From contig CACOSU010000001.1 of NCBI GenBank assembly GCA_902629935.1, positions 157,819 to 221,818 of the forward strand: a DNA stretch of 64,000 nt, written 5' to 3'. Below, in pieces: positions 42,541-50,619 of this stretch. The first letter of the stretch is position 1, and each line of letters begins with the position of its first letter. Source of the stretch: an uncultured Pelagibacteraceae bacterium. Its GTDB lineage: Bacteria; Pseudomonadota; Alphaproteobacteria; Pelagibacterales; Pelagibacteraceae. Under the pieces are notes generated by a model. That model was not told the DNA's origin and ran no database searches. It saw only the letters and a program-made list of their open reading frames with translations. The translations under genes and the position numbers were made by a program.

Positions 42541-43602
42541 ATGGCTAATATAAAATTCTCAAACGTTCATAAATCTTTTGGCTCAAATAAAATTATAACT
42601 GATTTTAATCTTCAAGGTAATGAGGATGAATTTTTAGTTCTTGTTGGTCCATCTGGTTGTGGAAAATCAACATTGCTAAGAATGATAGCTGGCTTAGAAA
42701 AAATTGATGAAGGAAATATTTATATTAATGACCAATTAGTTAACACACTTCATCCATCTAAAAGACAAACTGCAATGGTATTCCAATCATATGCACTATA
42801 TCCTCATATGAACGTATATGAAAATATGTCTTTTGGATTAAAAATTGAGAAAAAATCTAAAGAGGAAATTGAAACAAAGGTAATGCAGGCAGCAAAAATC
42901 TTAAAAATTGAGGAATTATTAGAAAGAAAACCAAAACAGTTATCGGGTGGACAAAGACAAAGGGTTGCAATTGGAAGAGCTATTACCAGAAATCCTAAAA
43001 TATTTTTATTTGATGAACCCCTTTCAAATTTAGATGCAGCATTAAGAGCAGAGATGAGAGTAGAGATTTCAAAGTTACACAAACAAATAAAAACGAATAT
43101 GATCTATGTAACTCATGATCAGGTAGAGGCAATGACGCTAGCTGACAGAATAGTTATATTAAATCACGGAAATATTGAACAAGTTGGAACACCTGAGGAA
43201 ATATATAACAATCCATCAAACGTTTTTGTTGCTCAATTTATTGGAACACCAAAAATGAATATTCTGAAAATTATGAGTGAAGACATACTGTCTTCAAATC
43301 AAATTAATTTTTTAGGTAATAGTGTTCTTCTACCAAATGTAAAACTAGAGAAAAACAATTATTTTATTGGAATAAGACCAGAACATTTTAGTGTAGCTAA
43401 TGATAGTGAATTTAAATTTTCGCCACAAATTGACCTGATAGAAAATTTAGGTAATGAAAAAATTGCTTATTTAAAAATGGATAAACATGAAATTAGCGCA
43501 AAAATTTCGAGTCAATATACAATTAAAAATACGATAGGTTTTAACTCAAAAGATATATTTTTATTTGATGAAGGTGGAATTAGAATAAAAAGTCATCAAT
43601 AG
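42541..43602 (+). CDS. Carbohydrate-type ABC transporter ATP-binding protein (UgpC/MalK-like)
   Basis: 353 residues. Walker A is GPSGCGKST (36-44), the Q-loop is MVFQSYALYPHMNVYENMSFGLK, the signature is LSGGQRQRVAIGRAI (about 135), Walker B is IFLFDEPLSNLDA, and the switch is VTHDQVEAMTLADRI. The C-terminal MalK-type regulatory domain includes YFIGIRPEHFSV. The two CUT1 permeases and the binding protein at 35098-38280 have no ATPase of their own, so this is their probable partner although it is divergently encoded. Confidence 0.92.
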   Translation: MANIKFSNVHKSFGSNKIITDFNLQGNEDEFLVLVGPSGCGKSTLLRMIAGLEKIDEGNIYINDQLVNTLHPSKRQTAMVFQSYALYPHMNVYENMSFGLKIEKKSKEEIETKVMQAAKILKIEELLERKPKQLSGGQRQRVAIGRAITRNPKIFLFDEPLSNLDAALRAEMRVEISKLHKQIKTNMIYVTHDQVEAMTLADRIVILNHGNIEQVGTPEEIYNNPSNVFVAQFIGTPKMNILKIMSEDILSSNQINFLGNSVLLPNVKLEKNNYFIGIRPEHFSVANDSEFKFSPQIDLIENLGNEKIAYLKMDKHEISAKISSQYTIKNTIGFNSKDIFLFDEGGIRIKSHQ

Positions 43603-43615
43603 TTGATGATTTAAA

Positions 43616-43981
43616 TTAATCTTTTATTTTTTCCCACTCAGACATTCCACCAGAAATATTTTTAACATTTTTTACACCCATGTCTTTCATTGTTTTAGTT
43701 GCTAAAGTTCCTTGCCCACCTAGTCCACAAAAAACAACAAACTCTTTATCTGGGTTATTTTTAAATATATCATTCTCCAGTGGGCTACCCTCAGCCAAAT
43801 AAAACTCAAGTAATCCTCTATCCATATGAATAGCGTTTCCTATAGTTCCTTTTGAAAAACTATCTTTATCTCTTACGTCAATAAATTGAACATTAGGATC
43901 ATTCAATTTTTTTTTAGCCTCCTCAGCAGAAATATTTTCAATTTCATTAGTTGCACTCATTAATTCATCAAATTTTTTCAT
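43616..43981 (-). CDS. Rhodanese-like domain protein
   Basis: 121 residues with a single rhodanese domain. NVQFIDVRDKDSFSKGTIGNAIHMDRG is the N-terminal CH2-like motif. The active-site loop is VVFCGLGGQGTLATKTMKDMGVKNVKNISGGMSEW, with the catalytic Cys followed by GLGGQG instead of the usual CRxGxR. Sulfur transfer is plausible but the loop is atypical. Last gene after the HisD-like dehydrogenase on the minus strand, which would fit sulfur compound metabolism. Confidence 0.87.
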   Translation of the reverse strand: MKKFDELMSATNEIENISAEEAKKKLNDPNVQFIDVRDKDSFSKGTIGNAIHMDRGLLEFYLAEGSPLENDIFKNNPDKEFVVFCGLGGQGTLATKTMKDMGVKNVKNISGGMSEWEKIKD

Positions 43982-44001
43982 ACTTTTATTCTATAAATTT
44001 A

Positions 44002-45288
44002 TTAGTTAGAAAACCCGTATTTTCTTAATCTTACATCACCAGTTCTAGCATGTGCTTCCATACCCTCATATCTTGAAATTCTTGCTGCAGCGGCACCAAC
44101 TTCTTTATTAGATTCTTCATTCATTTTTTGGTAAGTTACCGTTTTAATAAATTTTCCAACGTACAAGCCACCTGTATATTTTCCAGCACCTTTTGTTGGT
44201 AATATATGATTTGGTCCAGAACATTTATCTCCATAAGCAACAGTTGTCTCTTCACCTAAAAATAGTGATCCATAATTTTTCAATGTTTTTAAATACCAAT
44301 CTAAGTTTTCAGCTTGAACTTCTAAATGTTCGGGAGCATACTCATCACTTACTTTAATCATCTCTTCTTTTGTATCGCATAAAATTACTTCACCGTAATC
44401 TCTCCACGCAGCATCAGCGTTATTTTTGTTATGTTCAGGTAATTCATTAATAATTTCTGGAACTCTTTTCATAACATAATCACAAAGTTCTTTGTCTGTT
44501 GTGTAAAGCCATGCTGGAGAGTCAGGACCATGTTCAGCTTGCCCTACTAAATCATATGCTATTATTTCTTTGTCAGCAGTTTTATCTGCTATTATTCCAA
44601 TTTCTGTTGGCCCAGCAAATAAATCTATTCCAACTTTTCCATAGAGAATTCTTTTTGATTCAGCAACAAACTTATTTCCAGGTCCAACAATCATATCCAC
44701 TGGTGGATTTTCGAAACATCCATAAGCTAGTGCAGCTATCGCACCAATTCCACCTATATTCATTATTACATCTGCTCCACACAAATTAGCTGTATAAATT
44801 ATTATTGGGTTTGCACCGTTCTCATCTTTCGGAGGACTAGTTACTATAATATTTTTCACTCCAGCAACTTTAGCTGTTGTTACACTCATAATTGCAGAAG
44901 CAATATTGTTATAACGCCCACCTGGTACATAACACCCTGCGGTATTTACTGGAATTAATTTTTGTCCAGCGATTAATCCAGGCGAAAGTTCAACTTCAGA
45001 GTCTTTTCCTAAATTCTCTAATTGATGTTCTGCAAATTTCCTTACTCTGTCGTAAGAAAATTTAATATCATCTTTAATTTTTTGATCTAATGTTTTTGTA
45101 ATCTGTTCAATTTTATCTTTACTTACAATTATATCACCCTCGTAATTATCAAATTTTTTAAGAACCTCTTTAATCCCGTCTTCTCTTGTTTTTTCTAAAT
45201 CTTTTAATATTGTATTAACTTTATTCCTTGTTTCATCTTCACCGGTAAATGCAGTTTTTTCAGCTTTTTTTATGTATGTAATTGTCAT
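44002..45288 (-). CDS. HisD-superfamily dehydrogenase, probably HpsN-type (sulfopropanediol 3-dehydrogenase-like)
   Basis: 428 residues. The histidinol dehydrogenase fold is clear: VNTAGCYVPGGRYNNIASAIMSVTTAKVAGV, MIVGPGNKFVAESKRILYG, DEYAPEHLEVQ with the catalytic Glu-His pair, and SGPNHILPT. The C-terminus YEGMEAHARTGDVRLRKYG and GQAEHGPDSPAWLYTT differ from biosynthetic HisD and resemble HpsN, which oxidises 2,3-dihydroxypropane-1-sulfonate to sulfolactate with NAD. The neighbours (phosphotransacetylase, rhodanese, and sulfonate-type genes further along) support a catabolic role. Biosynthetic hisD would then lie elsewhere. Confidence 0.75.
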   Translation of the reverse strand: MTITYIKKAEKTAFTGEDETRNKVNTILKDLEKTREDGIKEVLKKFDNYEGDIIVSKDKIEQITKTLDQKIKDDIKFSYDRVRKFAEHQLENLGKDSEVELSPGLIAGQKLIPVNTAGCYVPGGRYNNIASAIMSVTTAKVAGVKNIIVTSPPKDENGANPIIIYTANLCGADVIMNIGGIGAIAALAYGCFENPPVDMIVGPGNKFVAESKRILYGKVGIDLFAGPTEIGIIADKTADKEIIAYDLVGQAEHGPDSPAWLYTTDKELCDYVMKRVPEIINELPEHNKNNADAAWRDYGEVILCDTKEEMIKVSDEYAPEHLEVQAENLDWYLKTLKNYGSLFLGEETTVAYGDKCSGPNHILPTKGAGKYTGGLYVGKFIKTVTYQKMNEESNKEVGAAAARISRYEGMEAHARTGDVRLRKYGFSN

Positions 45289-45347
45289 GATTTCCCTTTA
45301 TTAGTAAAACCTATTTAAGATATTATTAAATTTAATTCAACAAAAGT

Positions 45348-46289
45348 TTAATCTAATGCCACAACAGCTGCTGCTATTGAAGCTAACCTAGCTTGAGCTT
45401 CATCTGATCTACTTGTTATTACAACAGGTACTTTTCCTCCTATCACTACACCTGCGGCACATGCTCCACTAAAATATATCAGCATTTTTACGAGAGCATT
45501 TCCAGTTTCTACACTTGGCACCAACAATACATCTGCCTCACCAGCAACTAAATTTTTAATTCCTTTTATTGCTGCTGATTTTTTTGAAATACTATTATCG
45601 AATGCTAAAGGGCCAAATACGTCAGCATTTAAATTTTCTTCTTTTGCTAACTTTGTAATTTCTGCAGCCTCAATTGAACTTGGTACACTTTCTAAAACTT
45701 CTTCAGTTGCAGAAAGTACAGATACTTTTGGTCTCTCTATTCCTATTCTGTTTGAAAAATTAACAACATTCTTAAGAATATGCATTTTCGTTTTAACATT
45801 TGGTAAAACGTTTAATGCTCCATCTGTAATAGTTAATGGTTTATCATCTTTACCTATAGTCATATGCCAGATGTGACTTAATCTTGTTTTTCCCAACAAA
45901 TTATATTCACGTTTTAGCACTTCTTTCATAAGTACATCAGTGTGAATGTGGCCTTTAACTATTATTTGTACTTTACCTTCACTTGCTAATTTAGCTGCAA
46001 TTTTAGCAGTATCATTTTCTACAGGTTCATGGATAAGCTCATATTTAGAAATATCCCATTTGATATCTTCTGCACATTTTTGAATTTCTACTTCATGTCC
46101 TATAAATATTGGTTCAATTAAATTTTCTTTAACTGCGTCTTGAACTGATAACATGGGCAGTGGTTTGCCAGCATTTACAATTGCAACTTTAACTCCTTTT
46201 TTTTTATGAGCTAAATCCAATAAGTTGTTTGGACAGACAATTTCTTTGTTCGAAAGCATTTTCTTTAAATAAGTCAAAAAACTCAACAT
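45348..46289 (-). CDS. Phosphate acetyl/butyryltransferase-family protein
   Basis: 313 residues from the first ATG; a second start at 46259 (MLSNKEIVCPNNLLDLAHK) may be the true one. PF01515-type features are GVKVAIVNAGKPLPMLSVQDAV, EPIFIGHEVEIQ, LLGKTRLSHIWHM, ITDGALNVLPNV, FGPLAFDNSISKKSAAIKGI and ADVLLVPSVETGNALVKML. It converts acyl phosphate to acyl-CoA or the reverse. In taurine catabolism such an enzyme converts acetyl phosphate made by sulfoacetaldehyde acetyltransferase (Xsc); xsc itself is not in this window. First gene of the unit with the HisD-like and rhodanese genes. Confidence 0.85.
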   Translation of the reverse strand: MLSFLTYLKKMLSNKEIVCPNNLLDLAHKKKGVKVAIVNAGKPLPMLSVQDAVKENLIEPIFIGHEVEIQKCAEDIKWDISKYELIHEPVENDTAKIAAKLASEGKVQIIVKGHIHTDVLMKEVLKREYNLLGKTRLSHIWHMTIGKDDKPLTITDGALNVLPNVKTKMHILKNVVNFSNRIGIERPKVSVLSATEEVLESVPSSIEAAEITKLAKEENLNADVFGPLAFDNSISKKSAAIKGIKNLVAGEADVLLVPSVETGNALVKMLIYFSGACAAGVVIGGKVPVVITSRSDEAQARLASIAAAVVALD

Positions 46290-46360
46290 GTATATAGAAA
46301 AAAATCATCTAAACAAATCATGTAAAAAGTTATAATCTCAGTATTGAGAGAGGGGAGACT

Positions 46361-47212
46361 TTGGAGATTGTAACTAAAATAGCGCCAATTATTTTGGCTT
46401 TGATAATGTTAGGCTTAGGTCTAGGATTAAAACTAGAAGATTTTGGCAGAGTATTAAAAACACCAAAGGATTTTATTGTTGGTTTTGTTTCCCAATTAAT
46501 AATTCTACCAATTGTAGCCTACATATTAATTTTAATTTTTAAAACACCACCAGAAATAGCAATAGGGGTTATGATTATAGCTGCAGCTCCAGGTGGAGTT
46601 ACATCTAATATTATGACAAAATTTGCTGATGGAGATGTTGCATTATCAATATCTTTAACAGCTGTAATTAGTTTATTAAGTATAATTACAGTTCCGTTGA
46701 TAATTTTTACATCTGCAGATATTTTAGGGATAACAGAAGTATCTACAAATATTTCAATGACAGGAATAGCGTTAAAAATGTTTTTAGTTGTAACAGTACC
46801 TGTAATTTTAGGAATGATTATCAGAAATTTTGCTGAAAATTTTATAGTTTCTAAGGTTGGAATATTTAACAAACTTAACATAGTGTTATTTGTAATTTTC
46901 TTTATTGCAGCGTTTTATGAAGAAAGAGAAAATATTATAAGTTTCATCATGCAAGCTGGTCTAATTGCTTTGATATTAAATGTATCAATGATGATCATTG
47001 CGTACTACATCGCGAAAGCTTTTACTTCAGGAGCTAAACAAATGAGGTGTATTGCCTTAGAATGTGGATTACAAAATGGTACATTAGCTATATTCGTTTC
47101 TACACAAATATTTGGTACTGATATACAATACGCAATACCAACAGCTGCTTATGCGTTAATTATGTATATAACAGGATTTATTTTTATTTATATTTTAAGA
47201 AAATCTAATTAG
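46361..47212 (+). CDS. Bile acid:sodium symporter (BASS)-family transporter
   Basis: 283 residues, about nine membrane helices. The TTG start at 46361 is supported by an excellent AGGGGAG ribosome site ending a few bases before it. AIGVMIIAAAPGGVTSNIMTKFADGDVALSISLTAVISLLSIITVPLI and ALECGLQNGTLAIFVSTQIF are BASS signatures with the sodium-site residues. It moves an organic anion; related marine proteins carry sulfonates or keto acids. It is divergent from the phosphotransacetylase gene across 71 bp and overlaps the convergent regulator gene by four bases. Confidence 0.87.
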   Translation: MEIVTKIAPIILALIMLGLGLGLKLEDFGRVLKTPKDFIVGFVSQLIILPIVAYILILIFKTPPEIAIGVMIIAAAPGGVTSNIMTKFADGDVALSISLTAVISLLSIITVPLIIFTSADILGITEVSTNISMTGIALKMFLVVTVPVILGMIIRNFAENFIVSKVGIFNKLNIVLFVIFFIAAFYEERENIISFIMQAGLIALILNVSMMIIAYYIAKAFTSGAKQMRCIALECGLQNGTLAIFVSTQIFGTDIQYAIPTAAYALIMYITGFIFIYILRKSN

Positions 47213-48171
47213 GAATTTATAATTTTAATTTGATTGAAAAGTCTGTAAATTAAATTACTTAAACTTTCTATATTTTTATTCTGTAGATTTGCAGTCGTTT
47301 GAAATGCACTTCCTTTAACGTTAAAAGAAATTAATTTTTTTTCATTTATATCTAAAAATTTGTTATCTATTAAAAATTTTAACTTTCTTACAACAGTTGG
47401 TCTTGGAATATTTGTTATTTCTGAAATTGACATTGCATTAACACCCCTGGAATCAGATCCCATAAGTTCTTTTCTATAAGCGTTTAAATTTGATTTAGAA
47501 GGTTTAAATTCTTTGTTATACATCGCATTTATGATTACAAGCATACCAATACAAAAAGTTTCTAAATCCCTAACTACAACTCTCCATCTGTTTGTATAAA
47601 TAAATAAAAATTTGTAGAATTGATACCAACAAAAAGAAAAGTTTTCTTTTATTGAACTTGAAATATCGCTGACTTCAAAAATTTCTTTTGCAAATTTATC
47701 TTTTTTTAATAATTTGTTAAATTCATGTAATAAATTACTCAATTCTGACAGAGTATTTTTTGCTTGAGCGGCATAGAAGGCAGATCTATCAACAAATATT
47801 TTTTTTCCTGTTTTTTTAATAACTCCTTTTTTTTCTAATTCTAAGACTTTTCGTCTAACGCTTTCCTTTGGTATTTGAAGATCTTTAGCGATATCTGATA
47901 TATTAATCTTTTCTATTTCTAATGTTTTATCTTTATAGAAAGTTTCATAATCAATTTTTATACCATTTTTTCTAAAAAATATGAGGTCTTTGTTAATTAG
48001 ATAGATAATAATTATAAATTTATCGATGTCTTTGTAATGCTCGTATGCTCTAATGAGCCAGTTACTTATTAAAGAATAAAAATAGGGGGCAAGTTGAGCA
48101 AAATTTTTTTTTATAACTTTATGAATTATTTGCTCATTAATTTGGGAGGAAATACTGGGTAAATTGGCCAT
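47209..48171 (-). CDS. Regulator-like protein with two winged helix-turn-helix modules
   Basis: 320 residues. The first HTH is at about 92-130: INISDIAKDLQIPKESVRRKVLELEKKGVIKKTGKKIFVD. The second is at about 247-280: MSISEITNIPRPTVVRKLKFLIDNKFLDINEKK. The modules share the pattern I-S-[DE]-I-x(2,5)-IP-[KR]-x-[ST]-V-x-RK-[VL]-x-[FE]-L and look like an internal duplication. Each HTH is preceded by a long helical segment. I do not recognise a named family. A 32-bp-spaced repeat lies just upstream of its start and is a candidate operator. Confidence 0.75.
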   Translation of the reverse strand: MANLPSISSQINEQIIHKVIKKNFAQLAPYFYSLISNWLIRAYEHYKDIDKFIIIIYLINKDLIFFRKNGIKIDYETFYKDKTLEIEKINISDIAKDLQIPKESVRRKVLELEKKGVIKKTGKKIFVDRSAFYAAQAKNTLSELSNLLHEFNKLLKKDKFAKEIFEVSDISSSIKENFSFCWYQFYKFLFIYTNRWRVVVRDLETFCIGMLVIINAMYNKEFKPSKSNLNAYRKELMGSDSRGVNAMSISEITNIPRPTVVRKLKFLIDNKFLDINEKKLISFNVKGSAFQTTANLQNKNIESLSNLIYRLFNQIKIINS

Positions 48172-48180
48172 AATCTAAAA

Positions 48181-48228
48181 AACCCAATATGGACAACAGA
48201 ATTATCAAAGTCAACCCATTTTGGACAA
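48181..48228. promoter_or_regulatory. Direct repeat with CCA-N3-TGG cores, candidate operator
   Basis: AACCCAATATGGACAA (48181-48196) and AACCCATTTTGGACAA (48213-48228) match at 14 of 16 positions and start exactly 32 bp apart, about three helical turns. Each contains an inverted CCA-N3-TGG core. A third, related inverted repeat AACCA-A-TGGTT lies at 48251-48261. They sit between the tandem-HTH regulator and the small membrane protein gene, a natural place for autoregulation. Confidence 0.6.
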
Positions 48229-48270
48229 TACTTAGGTTTAATTTTAACTCAACCAATGGTTATGTAGGCT

Positions 48271-48468
48271 ATGAGTACAGAAAGCTTAAATAGAACATCC
48301 GAAATTTTAGAGACCCCTTCTCATAATTCTGAAGCTCCAACTAGAGTGAATGTGGATGTTCTTAAGCAAAGACTTTTAGAGGAAAAAAAGAAGGAAAAAG
48401 TTAAAAGAACAATAATTTTATCTTCAGTTGTAGTTTCTCTTGGTGCTCTTACTTTTTTAACTTATTAA
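48271..48468 (+). CDS. Small single-helix membrane protein
   Basis: 65 residues. A polar N-terminus (MSTESLNRTSEILETPSHN) leads into a highly charged helix (VDVLKQRLLEEKKKEKVKR) and a C-terminal membrane helix (TIILSSVVVSLGALTFLTY), a tail-anchored layout. No family name is known to me. It is divergent from the tandem-HTH regulator and its end overlaps the convergent LDH2-family gene by 12 bases. Confidence 0.65.
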   Translation: MSTESLNRTSEILETPSHNSEAPTRVNVDVLKQRLLEEKKKEKVKRTIILSSVVVSLGALTFLTY

Positions 48469-49461
48469 AGTTTTCAAATCTTTTTTTATTATACTCGGTA
48501 TAGAAATCTCTTTTTTTAAGTTCTTTTTATATCGATTAAATTTATTTTGCCCAGGATACATTATTTCTTTAATACCTTTAATTTTAGGAAGTTTCTTAAT
48601 TGTTCTAATGTTGTCTTTTATTCTTTGGTTATAATTTTTTTGAAACAAATTTGCTTTAAATGTTATAAATAAATGACCTATATTTTGTGGTCCCGAAAAA
48701 TCGTCAAAAGGGTCTTTAACTCTACCTGCATGATTTCCACCTGTTAACACTCCACTTAAAATATCAACCATCCACGCAAGTCCAGAACCTCTAAAACCTG
48801 CAATTGGTAATTGAACTCCAGCTAATGCTTTTTTTGCATCAGTGGTTGGTTTACCAAATACATCTAAAGCAACTCCTAAAGGAATAGGTTGATTGTTTCT
48901 TGCTGCAACTCTAATTTTTCCTCTATTAATCATTGAGATTGAGGTATCTAAAATAAATGGAATTTTAGAACCAGTAGGGGATCCAAAACAAATTGGATTT
49001 GTTCCAAATAAAGTTTTTAATGCACCATGTGGAGCAACAGCAGGAGGGGCATTTGTATAGATCATTGTAATTAAATTTTTCTTTACTGCTTGTTCAGCGT
49101 AATAACCTGATAAACCATAGTGACCACTATTTTTAATTGCTACCATTCCTATTCCAGTTTTTTGCGCATGTTTAATTGCAGTTTTAATTCCTAGATCAGC
49201 AGCTACAAACCCTATGCTATTATTTGCATCGATATGCGAAATAGATGGAGAAATTTTTTTAATTTTAATTTTTGGTTTTGGATTAATTACTTTTTTAGAA
49301 ATTCGATCACAATACATTTTAAGTCTTGATAAACCATGTCCATATGCACCAACTAATTCTGCGTTAATTAATGCATTAGCTGAAATTGATGCATGATCTC
49401 TACTTAAACCATATTTTTGAAAAATCTTAATAATTTGTTTTTTAAGTATAGGTGATTTCAC
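48457..49461 (-). CDS. Malate/L-lactate dehydrogenase (LDH2)-family oxidoreductase
   Basis: 334 residues, GTG start adjoining the epoxide hydrolase stop. LDH2 hallmarks are GLSRDHASISANALINAELVGAYGHGLSRLKMYC, IKNSGHYGLSGYYAEQAVKKNLITMIYTNAPPAVAPHGALKTLFGTNPICFGSPTG, and FRGSGLAWMVDILSGVLTGG. The family includes malate, ureidoglycolate and (R)-sulfolactate (ComC) dehydrogenases. Its place among sulfonate-type genes makes a sulfolactate dehydrogenase possible, but sequence alone does not decide. Confidence 0.85.
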   Translation of the reverse strand: MKSPILKKQIIKIFQKYGLSRDHASISANALINAELVGAYGHGLSRLKMYCDRISKKVINPKPKIKIKKISPSISHIDANNSIGFVAADLGIKTAIKHAQKTGIGMVAIKNSGHYGLSGYYAEQAVKKNLITMIYTNAPPAVAPHGALKTLFGTNPICFGSPTGSKIPFILDTSISMINRGKIRVAARNNQPIPLGVALDVFGKPTTDAKKALAGVQLPIAGFRGSGLAWMVDILSGVLTGGNHAGRVKDPFDDFSGPQNIGHLFITFKANLFQKNYNQRIKDNIRTIKKLPKIKGIKEIMYPGQNKFNRYKKNLKKEISIPSIIKKDLKTLIS

Positions 49462-50616
49462 TTATTTGAATATTTTTATATCTTCATTAAAAAAATTTTT
49501 AATATCATTAATTAATAAATTTGGAACCTCTAAAGCTGCAAAGTGACCACCTTTAGTGAATTTTTTCCACCTTTTAATATTAAAAATTCTGCTCACATAA
49601 GATTTTGGTGGCCATTCTAGCATCTCCTTTGGAAATTCTGCTATTGCTGTAGGGACTTTTATTTTTTTAAAATTTTTTGGAAAAGATCGACCACCCTCTT
49701 TTCTTCTTCCAAAATATATCCAAGCAGCAGTATTAAAACTATTAGTAATTATATAGATCATTATATTTGATATTAGTTCATCTTTTAAAAATGTTTTTTC
49801 TATCCCTCCCTTATTTAGGTCAGACCAACCATGAAATTTTTCTAAAATCCATGCTGCAGTTCCTACCGGACTGTCTATCATTGAATAAGATAAGGTTTGA
49901 GGCTTTGTGGCTTGTTGAGTTCTATATCCTTCCTGCATTATTTGATCAAAATTAAATTTTTTCTCCCATTCTTTTTCTTTATGATTTTTTGGTCCTTTTG
50001 GATGTCTAATCGGCAAGCAATTAATATGAATTCCTTTACAATATTTTGCGCTATCAAGACCAATCCAAGCTGCAATAGTTGCTCCCCAATCTCCACCTTG
50101 TACAATATAATTTTTATGACCCAGATTTTTGACCATAAATTTATTTAGTATTTTGCCAATCTTTCTAGGACCTAGTGCTTTTTTAATTGGTGTTGAAAAA
50201 CCAAATCCTGGCAAAGATGGTACAATTACATCAAAACCATCTTCAATTTTACCTCCAAATTTTTCAGGATGAGCAAGTTTTGGAATGATGTCAAAAAATT
50301 CTATTACACTACCCGGCCATCCATGCAAAAGTAATAGTGGTCTGGATTTAGCGTTTTTACTTTTTTCCCTAATAAAATGTAAATTTATACCATCAACATT
50401 AGTTTTGTAGTTTTTAAAAGAGTTAATTTTTTTCTCAAATTTTTTCCAATTATATTTTGAAACCCAATATTCAGATATTTTTTTTAGAAAATTATAATTA
50501 GTTCCATATTCCCATCCATTTACATTTTGCATCATCTTCCATGGATATGCTCTTACTTTTTTATATATAACATTAAGTGTACTTTTAGGTACACTTATCT
50601 TGTATGGTTTGATCAT
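49462..50616 (-). CDS. Epoxide hydrolase (microsomal EHN type)
   Basis: 384 residues. The N-terminal EHN domain (KISVPKSTLNVIYKKVRAYPW, WEYGTNYNFLKKISEYWVSKYNW) precedes an alpha/beta hydrolase core with the oxyanion motif LLHGWPGSVIEFF. The nucleophile Asp is in VQGGDWGATIAAWIGLD, and the His is in KGGHFAALEVPNLL. It opens an epoxide to a diol via an aspartyl ester. The substrate is unknown. It is four bases downstream of the aldehyde dehydrogenase gene, suggesting that epoxide, diol and aldehyde steps could be linked. Confidence 0.88.
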   Translation of the reverse strand: MIKPYKISVPKSTLNVIYKKVRAYPWKMMQNVNGWEYGTNYNFLKKISEYWVSKYNWKKFEKKINSFKNYKTNVDGINLHFIREKSKNAKSRPLLLLHGWPGSVIEFFDIIPKLAHPEKFGGKIEDGFDVIVPSLPGFGFSTPIKKALGPRKIGKILNKFMVKNLGHKNYIVQGGDWGATIAAWIGLDSAKYCKGIHINCLPIRHPKGPKNHKEKEWEKKFNFDQIMQEGYRTQQATKPQTLSYSMIDSPVGTAAWILEKFHGWSDLNKGGIEKTFLKDELISNIMIYIITNSFNTAAWIYFGRRKEGGRSFPKNFKKIKVPTAIAEFPKEMLEWPPKSYVSRIFNIKRWKKFTKGGHFAALEVPNLLINDIKNFFNEDIKIFK

Positions 50617-50619
50617 CAG

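Noticed and set aside
44002..45288. Biosynthetic histidinol dehydrogenase (hisD)
   Set aside because: hisI and a hisN-like gene are in the window, but the C-terminus and the catabolic neighbours fit the HpsN-like branch better; not excluded.
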